Shown piece after piece: positions 1 through 8,450 of a DNA stretch of 15,190 nt. This DNA comes from Bog-473 sp963840245 (GTDB lineage: Bacteria; Actinomycetota; Acidimicrobiia; Acidimicrobiales; RAAP-2), in NCBI GenBank assembly GCA_963840245.1, contig CAWIYI010000003.1:1-15190 (forward strand), read 5' to 3'. Position numbers and translations under genes: made by a program. The notes under the pieces were generated by a model that ran no database searches, was not told the DNA's origin, and was given only the letters and a program-made list of their open reading frames with translations. Within the stretch, counting starts at the first letter, position 1. The number at the start of each line of letters is the position of its first letter.

Positions 1-126
1 AGGCGTCGAGCCCGACGGCATGGACGAGCGGATGGCCGCACCGGCGTCTCCCGCGGTGCCGCCGGCGCCGAGCACAACGAGTATCAACGCGAGGACAACG
101 GGGAGGAGGATGCGGCGCAAGGACAC
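1..126 (-). CDS. Secreted protein, N-terminal part only (runs off the left edge)
   Basis: An open frame on the minus strand reads from a GTG at 126–124 to the window edge (42 codons, no stop). Its first residues form a textbook signal peptide: a short basic start (MSLRR), then a run of about 15 Leu/Val/Ile/Ala residues (ILLPVVLALILVVLGA), then a small-residue, Ala/Gly-rich stretch where signal peptidase could cut. No lipobox cysteine is visible. An in-frame GTG at 132–130 is an alternative start that adds two residues; neither has a clear ribosome-binding site. The gene lies downstream of groEL on the same strand, about 150 bases after its stop and beyond several hairpins, so it probably has its own transcription. 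The function cannot be told from this fragment. Confidence 0.6.
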   Translation of the reverse strand, partial: MSLRRILLPVVLALILVVLGAGGTAGDAGAAIRSSMPSGSTP

Positions 127-183
127 GGTCACGGCCGCCACGTCGCCAGTGTGGCACACGCATCTCGTCGCTGACGCGCCGGA

Positions 184-203
184 GCCGGGCCCGAAGACCC
201 GGC
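184..203 (-). terminator. Hairpin downstream of groEL
   Basis: Arms GCCGGG (184–189) and CCCGGC (198–203) flank an 8-base loop. There is no T-tract. The element resembles the larger hairpin at 304–333 in sequence (shared core CCCGAA and CCCGGCCAC), so the two may be copies of one terminator. The role is inference. Confidence 0.25.
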
Positions 204-232
204 CACGAAGCCCGACACACGTCGCAGGATAC

Positions 233-261
233 CGCCGCGCCGCCGGGATTTGCGCGCGGCG
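233..261 (-). terminator. Hairpin just after the present groEL stop
   Basis: CGCCGCGC (233–240) pairs with GCGCGGCG (254–261) across a 13-base loop. It lies about 16 bases past the current groEL TGA (279–277). No U-rich tail follows; GC-rich actinobacterial terminators often lack one. It could stop groESL transcription, but this is not certain. Confidence 0.3.
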
Positions 262-276
262 TGTGTCCCGACAGCA

Positions 277-2013
<1,737 letters not shown>

Positions 2014-2126
2014 GACTTTGTCGAACTCCTCTCGAGTCCTCGAATCTCAGGAAAATTGTGGGGAGGCCGCCGCGCCGGCCCGGGGGGAACCGGGGCGGCG
2101 GGCAGACCCGGAATGCGTGTGACCGA

Positions 2127-2417
2127 TCAGGCCAGCTTGGCCAGGACGTCGCGGCTCGAGAGGATGAGGAGGTCCTCGCCCTCCACCGTGATCTCGGTGC
2201 CGCCGTACTTGGAGTAGACGACCGTGTCGCCCTGGGTGACGTCCATGGGGATGATCTCGCCGGTGTCCTCGGAGCGGCGGCCCGGTCCTACGGCGATCAC
2301 CTCACCCTGCTGGGGCTTTTCCTTGGCGGTGTCGGGAATGACCAGGCCAGAGGCGGTGGTCTCCTCGGACTCGCCGGGACGGACGACGATCCGGTCATCG
2401 AGGGGGTGCAACTTCAT
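2127..2417 (-). CDS. groES: 10-kDa co-chaperonin GroES
   Basis: GroES is the heptameric lid of the GroEL folding chamber. The 96-residue protein starts MKLHPLDDRIVVRP and contains the mobile loop (about residues 17–32, SEETTASGLVIPDTAKEK), the roof segment and the C-terminal EGEDLLILSSRDVLAKLA, at normal family length. The ATG at 2417–2415 is chosen because AAGGAGG lies 10 bases upstream and the protein starts at the family's usual position; a longer in-frame reading to 2792 would only translate the promoter and operator. It is the first gene of the groES–groEL operon. Promoter and CIRCE operator lie immediately upstream, so heat-shock control by HrcA is expected. Confidence 0.98.
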   Translation of the reverse strand: MKLHPLDDRIVVRPGESEETTASGLVIPDTAKEKPQQGEVIAVGPGRRSEDTGEIIPMDVTQGDTVVYSKYGGTEITVEGEDLLILSSRDVLAKLA

Positions 2418-2442
2418 TTGGAACAGGCCTCCTTGGCACTCG

Positions 2443-2469
2443 TTAGCACTCTCAGGTTGCGAGTGCCAG
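2443..2469 (-). promoter_or_regulatory. CIRCE operator (HrcA binding site) with an extra half-site
   Basis: TTAGCACTC (2443–2451), nine bases, then GAGTGCCAG (2461–2469) matches the CIRCE consensus TTAGCACTC-N9-GAGTGCTAA at 16 of 18 arm positions with the exact spacer. A further direct half-site TTGGCACTC lies at 2433–2441, between CIRCE and the groES ribosome-binding site. The operator overlaps the promoter -10 edge, as expected for repression of groESL by HrcA. The hrcA gene itself is not in the window. Confidence 0.9.
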
Positions 2470-2496
2470 AGTAGCGGGCCGGGCGGGGACTGGCAA
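2468..2496 (-). promoter_or_regulatory. groESL promoter, sigma-70 type
   Basis: Read on the minus strand, TTGCCA (complement of 2496–2491) and TACTCT (complement of 2473–2468) are separated by exactly 17 bases. The predicted transcription start falls near 2461, inside CIRCE. The good hexamers, the spacing and the operator overlap support each other. Confidence 0.75.
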
Positions 2497-2610
2497 CCTG
2501 GGCGCCGCTCCGTTTCCTCTGCGGCCCGATCCGCCTTCCCTCCGCCCCTCGTTCTGGGTCTCGTTCGGCCTCGATCCGCCCCCCGAACGCTTCGGATTAA
2601 CCGGGCATTT

Positions 2611-2658
2611 ACCGGTGTGTCGTACAACCGGTCGTACAGCCAACCGGTCGTACAAGCG
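2611..2658. repeat. Three 16-bp operator-like tandem repeats with ACCGGT palindromes
   Basis: The palindrome ACCGGT occurs at 2611, 2627 and 2643, exactly 16 bases apart. Each is followed by GTCGTACA (at 2619, 2631 and 2647; the latter two overlap the palindrome by two bases). The first copy reads TGTCGTACA, a TGT-N3-ACA dyad. The array lies in the divergent spacer between the groESL promoter and the secreted-protein gene at 2747. It looks like a cooperative binding site for a regulator, but no regulator is identified. The rest of the 329-base spacer holds CIRCE, the groESL promoter and a small CCGAA-CGC-TTCGG hairpin at 2583–2595. I found no convincing promoter for the plus-strand gene. Confidence 0.6.
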
Positions 2659-2746
2659 CTCCTCCAACCCTGATTGCACGCGGAGCCTAGAGTCACCAGG
2701 CCGGGGAGCGCCCTGTCGAGGTTCCGGGGGAACGAGGAGGGTTTCG

Positions 2747-3595
2747 ATGACAAGGCATCAGAGGGTCGCGACAGCCGTTTCGATCGCGACAACCGGCGTC
2801 CGGACCCGTGCCCGTGCCCGTCACATCGGGTTGGCGCTCAGCCTGGCGATGTTGCCGGCATCGGTCTTGACGGGTTCGTTGCCGGTGGGGCCGTTCGTCG
2901 GTCGCGCGGCCGCGACACAGCCGAACCCGTCACCGGCGCCGAGCGAGCGAGCCCTCATGGCGGAGGGACGGAAGGACCTCTTGAACCTCTCCGAGCTTCC
3001 GGCGGGCTGGACCGTTCAGAAGGGCTCGGGCAACTCGGGGAACTCCGGCAACTCCGGGGACACGGGCAACTCCGGGAACGGTCAAGGTGCCGACGACGGC
3101 TACGAGATATTGGTCCGCGTGTCCTCGTGCGCCGGGATCCCTCGCTCACAGCTGAACGCGAATCCGCCGACCGCCGAAGGGAAAACGTTCCAGTCCAACG
3201 ACCAGACGATCCAGGTCAACGACCAGGTCGGGGTCTTCGGAACGGCGGCCCAGGCACAGCGCTTCTTGGCCGTCTGGTCCAACCCCAAGGTCGCCTTCTG
3301 CCTCGCGCTGACGCTCAGCAAGGGAAGCGGGCACTCCTTTCTCGGACTCACGAAGGACATGAAGCTCGGCCAGACGAGTGGCTCGGTCCTCGACCCGCCT
3401 GCAACGGTGGGAGGCGAATCCGGGATCTCGTTGGTGATGCCCATCACGTATCAAGGCATCACGTTGAAAGCGCACATGACCATCGCCGACGCGGCCCGGG
3501 GCCGGTTGAGCCACTTGATGATCCTCATCTCGTTCGTGGGACCGACTCCCGGCGACCTCCAGGGCCACCTGCTCTCCCTGATCGCCAACCCGTAA
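2747..3595 (+). CDS. Secreted or membrane-anchored protein of unknown function
   Basis: The start is the ATG at 2747, with GAGGAGG six bases upstream; a longer frame from 2615 would begin inside the operator repeats and is rejected. The 282-residue product has a long basic N-terminus with many Arg, a hydrophobic segment at about residues 27–44 (IGLALSLAMLPASVL) and a possible cleavage site near Ala-Ala-Ala-Thr (about 54–57). No lipobox cysteine is seen. After a LNLSELPAGW motif (about 79–88) comes a low-complexity Gly-Asn-Ser linker (about 93–113), encoded by imperfect short tandem repeats at 3028–3084. A globular part with only two cysteines (128 and 185) follows; these could form a disulfide. 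The layout resembles actinobacterial extracellular sensor-type domains, but I do not recognise the family. It is transcribed away from groES and stands alone. Confidence 0.85.
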   Translation: MTRHQRVATAVSIATTGVRTRARARHIGLALSLAMLPASVLTGSLPVGPFVGRAAATQPNPSPAPSERALMAEGRKDLLNLSELPAGWTVQKGSGNSGNSGNSGDTGNSGNGQGADDGYEILVRVSSCAGIPRSQLNANPPTAEGKTFQSNDQTIQVNDQVGVFGTAAQAQRFLAVWSNPKVAFCLALTLSKGSGHSFLGLTKDMKLGQTSGSVLDPPATVGGESGISLVMPITYQGITLKAHMTIADAARGRLSHLMILISFVGPTPGDLQGHLLSLIANP

Positions 3596-3889
3596 GCGCA
3601 AGGTCACATGGTCACGTAGTGAACGACAACGTCAGCGTCTTCAGCCCACGGCGAAGAATGCCGCTTTCGAGAATGCCGCTGCCGAGCTCGCCACTGTCAC
3701 CAACCCGAAGACCACGACTGCATGACCGACCCGGCGTCATGACCGACCTGGCATCGGGCGCGCTCAGGGACCAACTCCTCGGAACGCTCACAGCGCAGAC
3801 GCTCTGAGCACCTCGAACCCGGACCGGCACCCCGACGGCCGGTGTCGCTACGCTCCCGGGCGACCCGTCACGAGCCGAAGGGGACATTG
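3596..3889. other. Intergenic spacer with short direct repeats, no gene seen
   Basis: This spacer of 294 bases separates the secreted-protein gene from the GH13 gene. It contains two short direct repeats: AGAATGCCGCT at 3655–3665 and 3670–3680 (period 15), and CATGACCGACC-C/T-GGC at 3721–3735 and 3738–3752 (period 17). A hairpin is at 3786–3809. The frame open on the minus strand at 3612–3887 shows no recognisable protein and would cover the GH13 ribosome-binding site. Confidence 0.6.
3786..3809 (+). terminator. Possible terminator hairpin before the GH13 gene
   Basis: GCTCACAGCG (3786–3795) and CGCTCTGAGC (3800–3809) pair over 10 positions with one mismatch and a CAGA loop. It lies 190 bases after the secreted-protein stop and has no T-tract. 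Confidence 0.35.
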
Positions 3890-5497
3890 ATGGCGCAAGC
3901 CAGCCCGAAGAGCGATCCCGACCGCTGGTGGCACGGCGGCGTCTTCTACCAGATCTATCCCCGCTCGTACGTCGACAGCAGCGGCGACGGCGTGGGGGAC
4001 CTGCCCGGCATCGTGTCCAAGCTCGACCACCTGGCGCGGCTCGGCATCACCGCGGTGTGGCTGTCGCCGGTGACCGCGTCGCCCAACCGCGACTGGGGTT
4101 ACGACGTCTCGGACTACCGCGCCATCGACCCCGCCCTCGGGACGCTCGACGACCTGGACACCCTCGTGCGCGAGGCGGGGCAGCGGGGCATCCGCATCCT
4201 GATGGACCTGGTGCCCAACCACACCAGCGACCAGCACGCCTGGTTCGTCGACGCCCGGAGCGGGCGGGACTCGGCAAAACGTGACTACTACGTCTGGGCC
4301 GACCCCAAGCCCGACGGCGGGCCGCCCAACAACTGGGTCAGCATCTTCGGCGGCCCCGCCTGGGAGCTCGATGAGGCCAGCGGCCAGTACTTCCTGCACA
4401 ACTTCGAGACGTCCCAGCCGGACCTGAATTGGTGGAACGAGGAGGTGCGGCGCGAGTTCGACGACATCGTGCGCTTCTGGTGGGACCGCGGCGTGGCGGG
4501 GTTCCGGATCGACGTGTGCAACATGATGATCAAGGACAAGGAGCTGCGCGACAACCCGCCGGCCACCGAGGACGACCCCTTGGACCAGCAGTTCATGGGG
4601 CAACGCGCCGTCTACAACACCGACCGGCCCGAGGCCCACGACATCCTGCGTCGCTGGCGCGCCCTCGCGGACACCTACGAGCCCCGACGCCTCCTCATCG
4701 GTGAGACCAACGTGGAACGTCTGCCCACGCTGGCGGAGTTCTACGGCAACGGGCACGACGAGCTGCACGGCGGCTTCAACTTCGTGTTCATCAACGCGCC
4801 GTTCGAGGCGGGCGCGCTCCGCACCGTCGTCGAGGACACCGAGGCCCTCCTGCCCGACGGAGCATGGCCCATCTGGACGGCGTCCAACCACGACGTGTCC
4901 CGGCTTGCCACCCGCTGGGCGGCCGGCGACCCGGCCAAGGTCAAGGTTGCCTTGCTGCTCATGCTCACCCTGCGGGGCACGCCGTTCCTGTACCAGGGCG
5001 ACGAGATCGGCCTGGTCGACGGCCCCATTGAGAGGGAGGACGTCCTCGACGCCATCGGCGCGCGCTTCTGGCCCGTCTACAAAGGTCGCGACGCCGAGCG
5101 CACGCCGATGCCGTGGAACGGCGAGCCCGGCGGCGGGTTCACCCCGCCGGGTGTCCGCACCTGGCTGCCCATGGCCGACCCGGCGCTGTGCAACGTGGCC
5201 GACCAGGAAGGCGACCCCGACTCGGTGCTCGAGCTGTGCCGCCGGACCGTCGCGGCCCGGAAGGCCAGCGAGGATCTCGCCGTCGGGCCCTACCGGTCGC
5301 TCGCCTCGCCGGAGGACACGTGGGCGTACGCCCGAGGCGGCAGCACCACCGTGCTCCTCAACATGAGTGGAGCCGACGCGACCTTCGACGGCGTGAGCGG
5401 GACGGTGACGGTGAGCACCGAGCAGGGTCTCGAACGGTCGAGCATCGGGGACCCGTGCACGCTCCCGGCCTGGAGCGGTGCCGTCGTGACGCGGTGA
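3890..5497 (+). CDS. GH13 alpha-glucosidase / oligo-glucosidase
   Basis: This is a cytosolic glycoside hydrolase of the alpha-amylase superfamily, expected to cleave alpha-glucosidic bonds in di- and oligosaccharides. The (beta/alpha)8 signature is complete: WHGGVFYQIYPRSYVDS near the start, region I DLVPNHTS (about 106–113), region II GFRIDV with the nucleophile Asp208, region III LIGETNV with the acid/base Glu272, and region IV ASNHDVSR with Asp335. QPDLNWWNEEV and GTPFLYQGDEIG are also typical of the alpha-glucosidase branch. There is a short C-terminal beta domain and no signal peptide. Its 535 residues are normal. The start ATG at 3890 has GAAGGGG six bases upstream. Exact substrate (maltose, sucrose, trehalose or isomaltose type) cannot be fixed from sequence alone. 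A degraded glycosyltransferase and a methyltransferase follow, hinting at a carbohydrate-related block. Confidence 0.93.
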   Translation: MAQASPKSDPDRWWHGGVFYQIYPRSYVDSSGDGVGDLPGIVSKLDHLARLGITAVWLSPVTASPNRDWGYDVSDYRAIDPALGTLDDLDTLVREAGQRGIRILMDLVPNHTSDQHAWFVDARSGRDSAKRDYYVWADPKPDGGPPNNWVSIFGGPAWELDEASGQYFLHNFETSQPDLNWWNEEVRREFDDIVRFWWDRGVAGFRIDVCNMMIKDKELRDNPPATEDDPLDQQFMGQRAVYNTDRPEAHDILRRWRALADTYEPRRLLIGETNVERLPTLAEFYGNGHDELHGGFNFVFINAPFEAGALRTVVEDTEALLPDGAWPIWTASNHDVSRLATRWAAGDPAKVKVALLLMLTLRGTPFLYQGDEIGLVDGPIEREDVLDAIGARFWPVYKGRDAERTPMPWNGEPGGGFTPPGVRTWLPMADPALCNVADQEGDPDSVLELCRRTVAARKASEDLAVGPYRSLASPEDTWAYARGGSTTVLLNMSGADATFDGVSGTVTVSTEQGLERSSIGDPCTLPAWSGAVVTR

Positions 5498-5509
5498 CGC
5501 GGTGACGCG
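5486..5509 (+). repeat. 8-bp microsatellite across the GH13 stop codon
   Basis: Three perfect GTGACGCG units (5486–5493, 5494–5501, 5502–5509) are followed by a degenerate GTGACCGCG. The GH13 stop TGA (5495–5497) lies in the second unit. Gain or loss of a unit would leave the same C-terminus, so slippage here is probably neutral. Confidence 0.8.
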
Positions 5510-5523
5510 GTGACCGCGATGCT

Positions 5524-5831
5524 GTGAGTGCGAGGCTCGCCGGCGCCGGCGCGCCCCGACCGCTCATGGTGGCCGGCGACAGCGAGGACAAACCCGAGGT
5601 GGCGGCGCGCGTGCAGTGGTCGGGAGCGGGCGTCAACCTGCACACCGGCGGCCCTCGGCGGCCATGGTGGCGCGCGCCGTGCGTCGAGTACTGGACCGCC
5701 CTTCCTACCGCAGCCGGGCCCGTGCGCTCCAGGCCGAGATCGCCGCGACCGACCCTCTCGGCACCATTAGCGGGGTATTGGCCGAGTTGTGCACTGCGAA
5801 CGACGCGGCACGGGGGACCCGGACCGGGTGA
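5524..5831 (+). pseudogene. C-terminal remnant of a GT1/MGT-type glycosyltransferase, frameshifted
   Basis: Two overlapping frames together rebuild the C-terminal end of a UDP-glycosyltransferase-like GT1 protein. The first frame (from 5524) gives PLMVAGDSEDKPEVAARV then WSGAGVNLHTG, the donor-binding end of the family. The second frame, from about 5650, continues in register with RPSAAMVARAVRRVLDRP, SYRSRARALQAEI and ATDPLGTISGVLAELC, and stops at TGA 5829–5831. The switch falls in ACCGGCGGCC (about 5645–5652) and equals the loss of one base between Gly and Arg. The N-terminal 300 or so residues of the family are missing; the fragment begins directly after the GH13 microsatellite. Such enzymes transfer sugars to small molecules or lipids. 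A sequencing error could explain the frameshift but not the missing N-terminal part. Confidence 0.75.
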
Positions 5832-5837
5832 GCCGGG

Positions 5838-5857
5838 GGCCCCGCCGGAGCGGGGCC
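5838..5857 (+). terminator. Hairpin terminator after the glycosyltransferase remnant
   Basis: A perfect 8-bp stem, GGCCCCGC with GCGGGGCC, closes a CGGA loop. It starts six bases after the remnant's stop codon and ends three bases before the -10 element of the next gene. No T-tract is present. Its position suggests it still separates the two transcription units. Confidence 0.6.
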
Positions 5858-5860
5858 GGT

Positions 5861-5866
5861 TACAGT
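5861..5866 (+). promoter_or_regulatory. -10 element of an apparently leaderless promoter
   Basis: TACAGT (TANNNT type) ends seven bases before the ATG of the methyltransferase gene. That spacing puts the transcription start at or next to the A of the ATG. No Shine-Dalgarno sequence fits between. Leaderless mRNAs with this layout are common in actinobacteria. Confidence 0.55.
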
Positions 5867-5873
5867 CGGCGGG

Positions 5874-6911
5874 ATGCAGGCCGAGTCCAGGTCCGGCCGT
5901 TTGCGCTGGCAGCGGGGGAGCAAGGCGCTTCCGCTGCCCGACTCGTTCCCCGACTCGGGGCTGCTCGAGGACCTCCCAGCCCCTGAGCTGCACCGAGGAC
6001 TCTTCCACGTCCTCTTCGGCCGCGACCCCGCCACGGACGATCCGTTCGTGGCGGAGCTCGAGCACGGCACGAAGAGCCCGCGCCAGCTCATGGAGTGGCT
6101 GATCCACTCGGCGGAGTGGAGCCATTCGGCCCCCATGACCGAGTTCGGCCCGTCCCTGCACTACGGGCGCGGAGTCTTCATCCGCAGCCTGCCGAAGGCC
6201 CGGCGGATTCTCGACATCGGAGGCGTCGCCCTGGGCGTTCCCTACGGCGCGCTCGTCCTGATGGGCTACCCGTACAAGTTCGAAGAGATCGTCATCGTCG
6301 ACCTGCCGAGCGAAGACCGACACGAGCTGTACCAGGACGACCAGCGCTTGACCTCGGTCGACGTCGCCGGCGGACGGGTCAGCTACCGCTACCACTCCAT
6401 GACCGACCTCAGCAGCTACCCGTCCGCCTCGTTCGACATGGTCTACAGCGGAGAGAGCATCGAGCACATCACCCGCGCCGAAGCCGAGCAGGTGCTGGCC
6501 GAAGCCCGGCGCGTCCTCAAGCCCGGCGGGATCCTGGCCCTCGACACGCCCAACGCCAACCTGACGCGGCTGCAGCAGGAGGCGTTCATCGACCCGGACC
6601 ACAAGTACGAGTACAGGCACGCCGAGATGGCCGCCATGCTCCGCGGCAACGGGTTCGTGATCGAGCGGGCGATGGGGATCAACTACGGCGGCGAGTCGGT
6701 GACCCGTGGCGTCTTCGATCCCATCGAGCTCGCAACCAAGCGCGGTGTCTTCGACGACATCGAGAACTGCTATCTGCTCGCCTACGTCTGCCGCCGGCCG
6801 CGCCGGCCGACGGTGGGGACGACGCTCGAACAGGCCTGGTGGCGCGTCGCCGGGACCCAGGCGACGCCGAGAAAGGCGCTCGGACGGGCGCGCCGCCTGC
6901 TCGCCCGCTGA
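5874..6911 (+). CDS. SAM-dependent class I methyltransferase with DUF4214-like N-terminus
   Basis: The 345-residue cytosolic protein has two parts. Residues about 38–85 (LHRGLFHVLFGRDP, then an acidic helix, then LMEWLIHSAEWS) resemble DUF4214-type helical repeats found in actinobacterial polysaccharide and surface proteins; this match is tentative. Residues about 105–270 form a Rossmann methyltransferase: a variant motif I RRILDIGGVALG (111–121), the acidic end of beta-2 (IVDLP, Asp143), post-I FDMVYSGESIEHI (188–199) and LKPGGILALDTPN (215–227). The C-terminus is basic. The methyl acceptor is unknown; a sugar, glycolipid or polysaccharide is plausible given the adjacent glycosyltransferase remnant and glucosidase. 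The ATG at 5874 is chosen because the -10 box lies seven bases upstream. The gene converges with the aldo/keto reductase gene, 57 bases away. Confidence 0.85.
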   Translation: MQAESRSGRLRWQRGSKALPLPDSFPDSGLLEDLPAPELHRGLFHVLFGRDPATDDPFVAELEHGTKSPRQLMEWLIHSAEWSHSAPMTEFGPSLHYGRGVFIRSLPKARRILDIGGVALGVPYGALVLMGYPYKFEEIVIVDLPSEDRHELYQDDQRLTSVDVAGGRVSYRYHSMTDLSSYPSASFDMVYSGESIEHITRAEAEQVLAEARRVLKPGGILALDTPNANLTRLQQEAFIDPDHKYEYRHAEMAAMLRGNGFVIERAMGINYGGESVTRGVFDPIELATKRGVFDDIENCYLLAYVCRRPRRPTVGTTLEQAWWRVAGTQATPRKALGRARRLLAR

Positions 6912-6968
6912 CGCGCCAGACGCGCAGACGTAAGCAGATTCCTGAAATGAGGCCGCGCGGCTCGTGCC

Positions 6969-7943
6969 CTACCGGTTGACGGGGGACATGTCCGCGTAGC
7001 GGTCGCCCTTCGCCGGGGCGACGGTGTCGAGCACGGCGAGGTCCTCCTCGGTCAGCTCGACGTCGAGCGCGGCGACGTTCTCCTCCAAATAGGTTCGGCG
7101 CTTGGTGCCCGGGATCGGGGCGACGTCCCTTCCGGCCGCGTGCACGAAGGCGAGGGCGATCTGCCCGGGCGTGCAGCCCTTGGCCGAAGCCAGCTGGTCG
7201 ACCACCTCGACGATGGCGACGTTGTCCGCCAGGTTGTCGCCCTGGAACCGGGGCTGGTAGCGGCGGAAGTCGCCCTCGTCCAGGTCGTCGAGGGAGCGCA
7301 GGACGCCCGTCAGGAAGCCGCGGCCGAGCGGGCTGTAGGGGACGAATCCGATGCCGAGCTCTCGCAGTGTGGGGAGGATCTCCTCCTCCGGGTCGCGCGA
7401 CCAGACCGAATACTCGGTCTGCAGAGCCGAGATCGGGTGCACGACGTGGGCCCGACGGATGGTGGCGGGAGCCGCCTCCGAGAGGCCGAGGTAGCGCACC
7501 TTGCCCTGGGTCACGAGCTCACCCATGGCTCCCACCGTCTCCTCGATCGGGGTGTCGGGGTCCACCCGATGCTGGTAGTAGAGGTCGATGTGGTCGACGC
7601 CGAGGCGCAAGAGCGAGCCGTCACAGGACCGGCGCACGTAGTCGGGGCGGCCGTTGACGGCGCGCCTGGACGGGTTGTCGGGGTCGCGCACGATGCCGAA
7701 CTTGGTGGCGATGACCGCCTCGTCGCGGTGCCCGGCCAACGCCCGGCCCACCAGCACTTCGTTGGTGTGCGGGCCGTACATGTCGGACGTGTCGAAGAAG
7801 GTCACCCCGAGCTCGAGCGCGCGGTGGATGGTGGCGGTCGACTCCGCATCGTCGCCCGGACCGTAGAAGTCGGACATCCCCATGCAGCCCAGCCCTTGGC
7901 GTGAGACCCTCAGGCCCTGGCTACCGAGCGCGATCGTTTCCAT
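6969..7943 (-). CDS. Aldo/keto reductase
   Basis: This is an NADPH-dependent oxidoreductase of the aldo/keto reductase superfamily, in the group that includes plant AKR13-type and bacterial YakC-like enzymes. It reduces aldehydes or ketones; the substrate is not predictable. The catalytic tetrad is complete: Asp51 and Tyr56 in FFDTSDMYGPHTNE, Lys81 in IATKFG and His125 in YYQHRVDPDTP. VRYLGLSEA, GFVPYSPLGRGFLTG and the cofactor motif IPGTKRRTYLEEN near the C-terminus are also present. The product is 324 residues, normal length. The start at 7943–7941 (METIALGSQGLRVS) has AGAGGAG nine bases upstream; a start at 7973 is less likely because it lies before that site. The next gene upstream on the strand ends 60 bases away, so co-transcription is possible. 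Confidence 0.94.
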   Translation of the reverse strand: METIALGSQGLRVSRQGLGCMGMSDFYGPGDDAESTATIHRALELGVTFFDTSDMYGPHTNEVLVGRALAGHRDEAVIATKFGIVRDPDNPSRRAVNGRPDYVRRSCDGSLLRLGVDHIDLYYQHRVDPDTPIEETVGAMGELVTQGKVRYLGLSEAAPATIRRAHVVHPISALQTEYSVWSRDPEEEILPTLRELGIGFVPYSPLGRGFLTGVLRSLDDLDEGDFRRYQPRFQGDNLADNVAIVEVVDQLASAKGCTPGQIALAFVHAAGRDVAPIPGTKRRTYLEENVAALDVELTEEDLAVLDTVAPAKGDRYADMSPVNR

Positions 7944-8003
7944 GGCAGTGAGCTCCTCTCGATCGGAGCCCACCCTAGGTGTGGGCGCCCGCCGGCGATC
8001 GCG

Positions 8004-8450
8004 TCAGCCCGCTCCCGGGTTGGAGGTGATGGCGTCAGCGCGGAGGAAGACCGCGCAGCGCCGGTCTGCCGCCATGACGCGATCGAATTCCGCCCAGTCC
8101 TCGTGCGTCCCACCGGCCGCCGTGAAGACCGACCTGATGATGGCCGGAACGTCGAGACCGAGAGCCGCACCGTCGTCGGGCCCGATCAAGCGCGCCGGCC
8201 CGGAGACGGCAGCCCAGTCGGCGCCGGCCCGGAAGACCAGCGTGGCCCGGCCCGAGGACCGGAGGAGGTCGAGCTTGCGCGATCCACCACCCAGGACCGC
8301 CGCGACGCCAGGTGACCCGTCCACGGGGTCGGCCAGCACGCCGGCGCTGACCACCGAGGCGTGCACCGTCCCGTCGGACCGCGCCAGGGCGAAGACGGCG
8401 AGGTGGTGATCGGCCGCGGCCAGCCGGGCGACGTCGGTCAGATCTGCCAT
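8004..8450 (-). CDS. Pyridoxamine 5'-phosphate oxidase-like split-barrel flavin/F420 protein
   Basis: The 148-residue protein has the fold of the PNPOx-like family. An N-terminal helix with a substrate-barrel strand (DHHLAVFALARSDGTVHASVV) is followed by the diagnostic segment GGGSRKLDLLRSSGRATLVF, in which the basic residues normally contact the cofactor phosphate. WAAVSGPARLIGPDD completes the second barrel strand. A C-terminal helix and a final strand (CAVFLRADAITSN) follow. Members bind FMN, F420 or heme and usually work as dimers; which cofactor applies here is unknown. A GCGGGAG ribosome-binding site lies 9 bases before the ATG at 8450–8448. The gene lies between rimI (52 bases upstream) and the aldo/keto reductase gene, all on the same strand. 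Confidence 0.8.
   Translation of the reverse strand: MADLTDVARLAAADHHLAVFALARSDGTVHASVVSAGVLADPVDGSPGVAAVLGGGSRKLDLLRSSGRATLVFRAGADWAAVSGPARLIGPDDGAALGLDVPAIIRSVFTAAGGTHEDWAEFDRVMAADRRCAVFLRADAITSNPGAG

Noticed and set aside
2615..2746. 44-codon upstream extension of the secreted protein
   Set aside because: It would begin inside the operator repeats and place a basic Cys/Arg stretch before the signal segment; the ATG at 2747 has a strong ribosome-binding site.
2418..2792. N-terminal extension of GroES
   Set aside because: It would translate the CIRCE operator and promoter; GroES begins at the family's usual position with a good ribosome-binding site.
3612..3887. 91-codon minus-strand frame in the spacer before the GH13 gene
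   Set aside because: No domain, signal or ribosome-binding site; it covers the GH13 translation signals.
3848..4891. 347-codon minus-strand frame inside the GH13 gene
   Set aside because: The GH13 frame has all catalytic motifs; the antisense frame has none.
5358..6620. 420-codon minus-strand frame across the GH13 end, the pseudogene and the methyltransferase
   Set aside because: It crosses two plus-strand genes and a terminator, and its translation is not protein-like.
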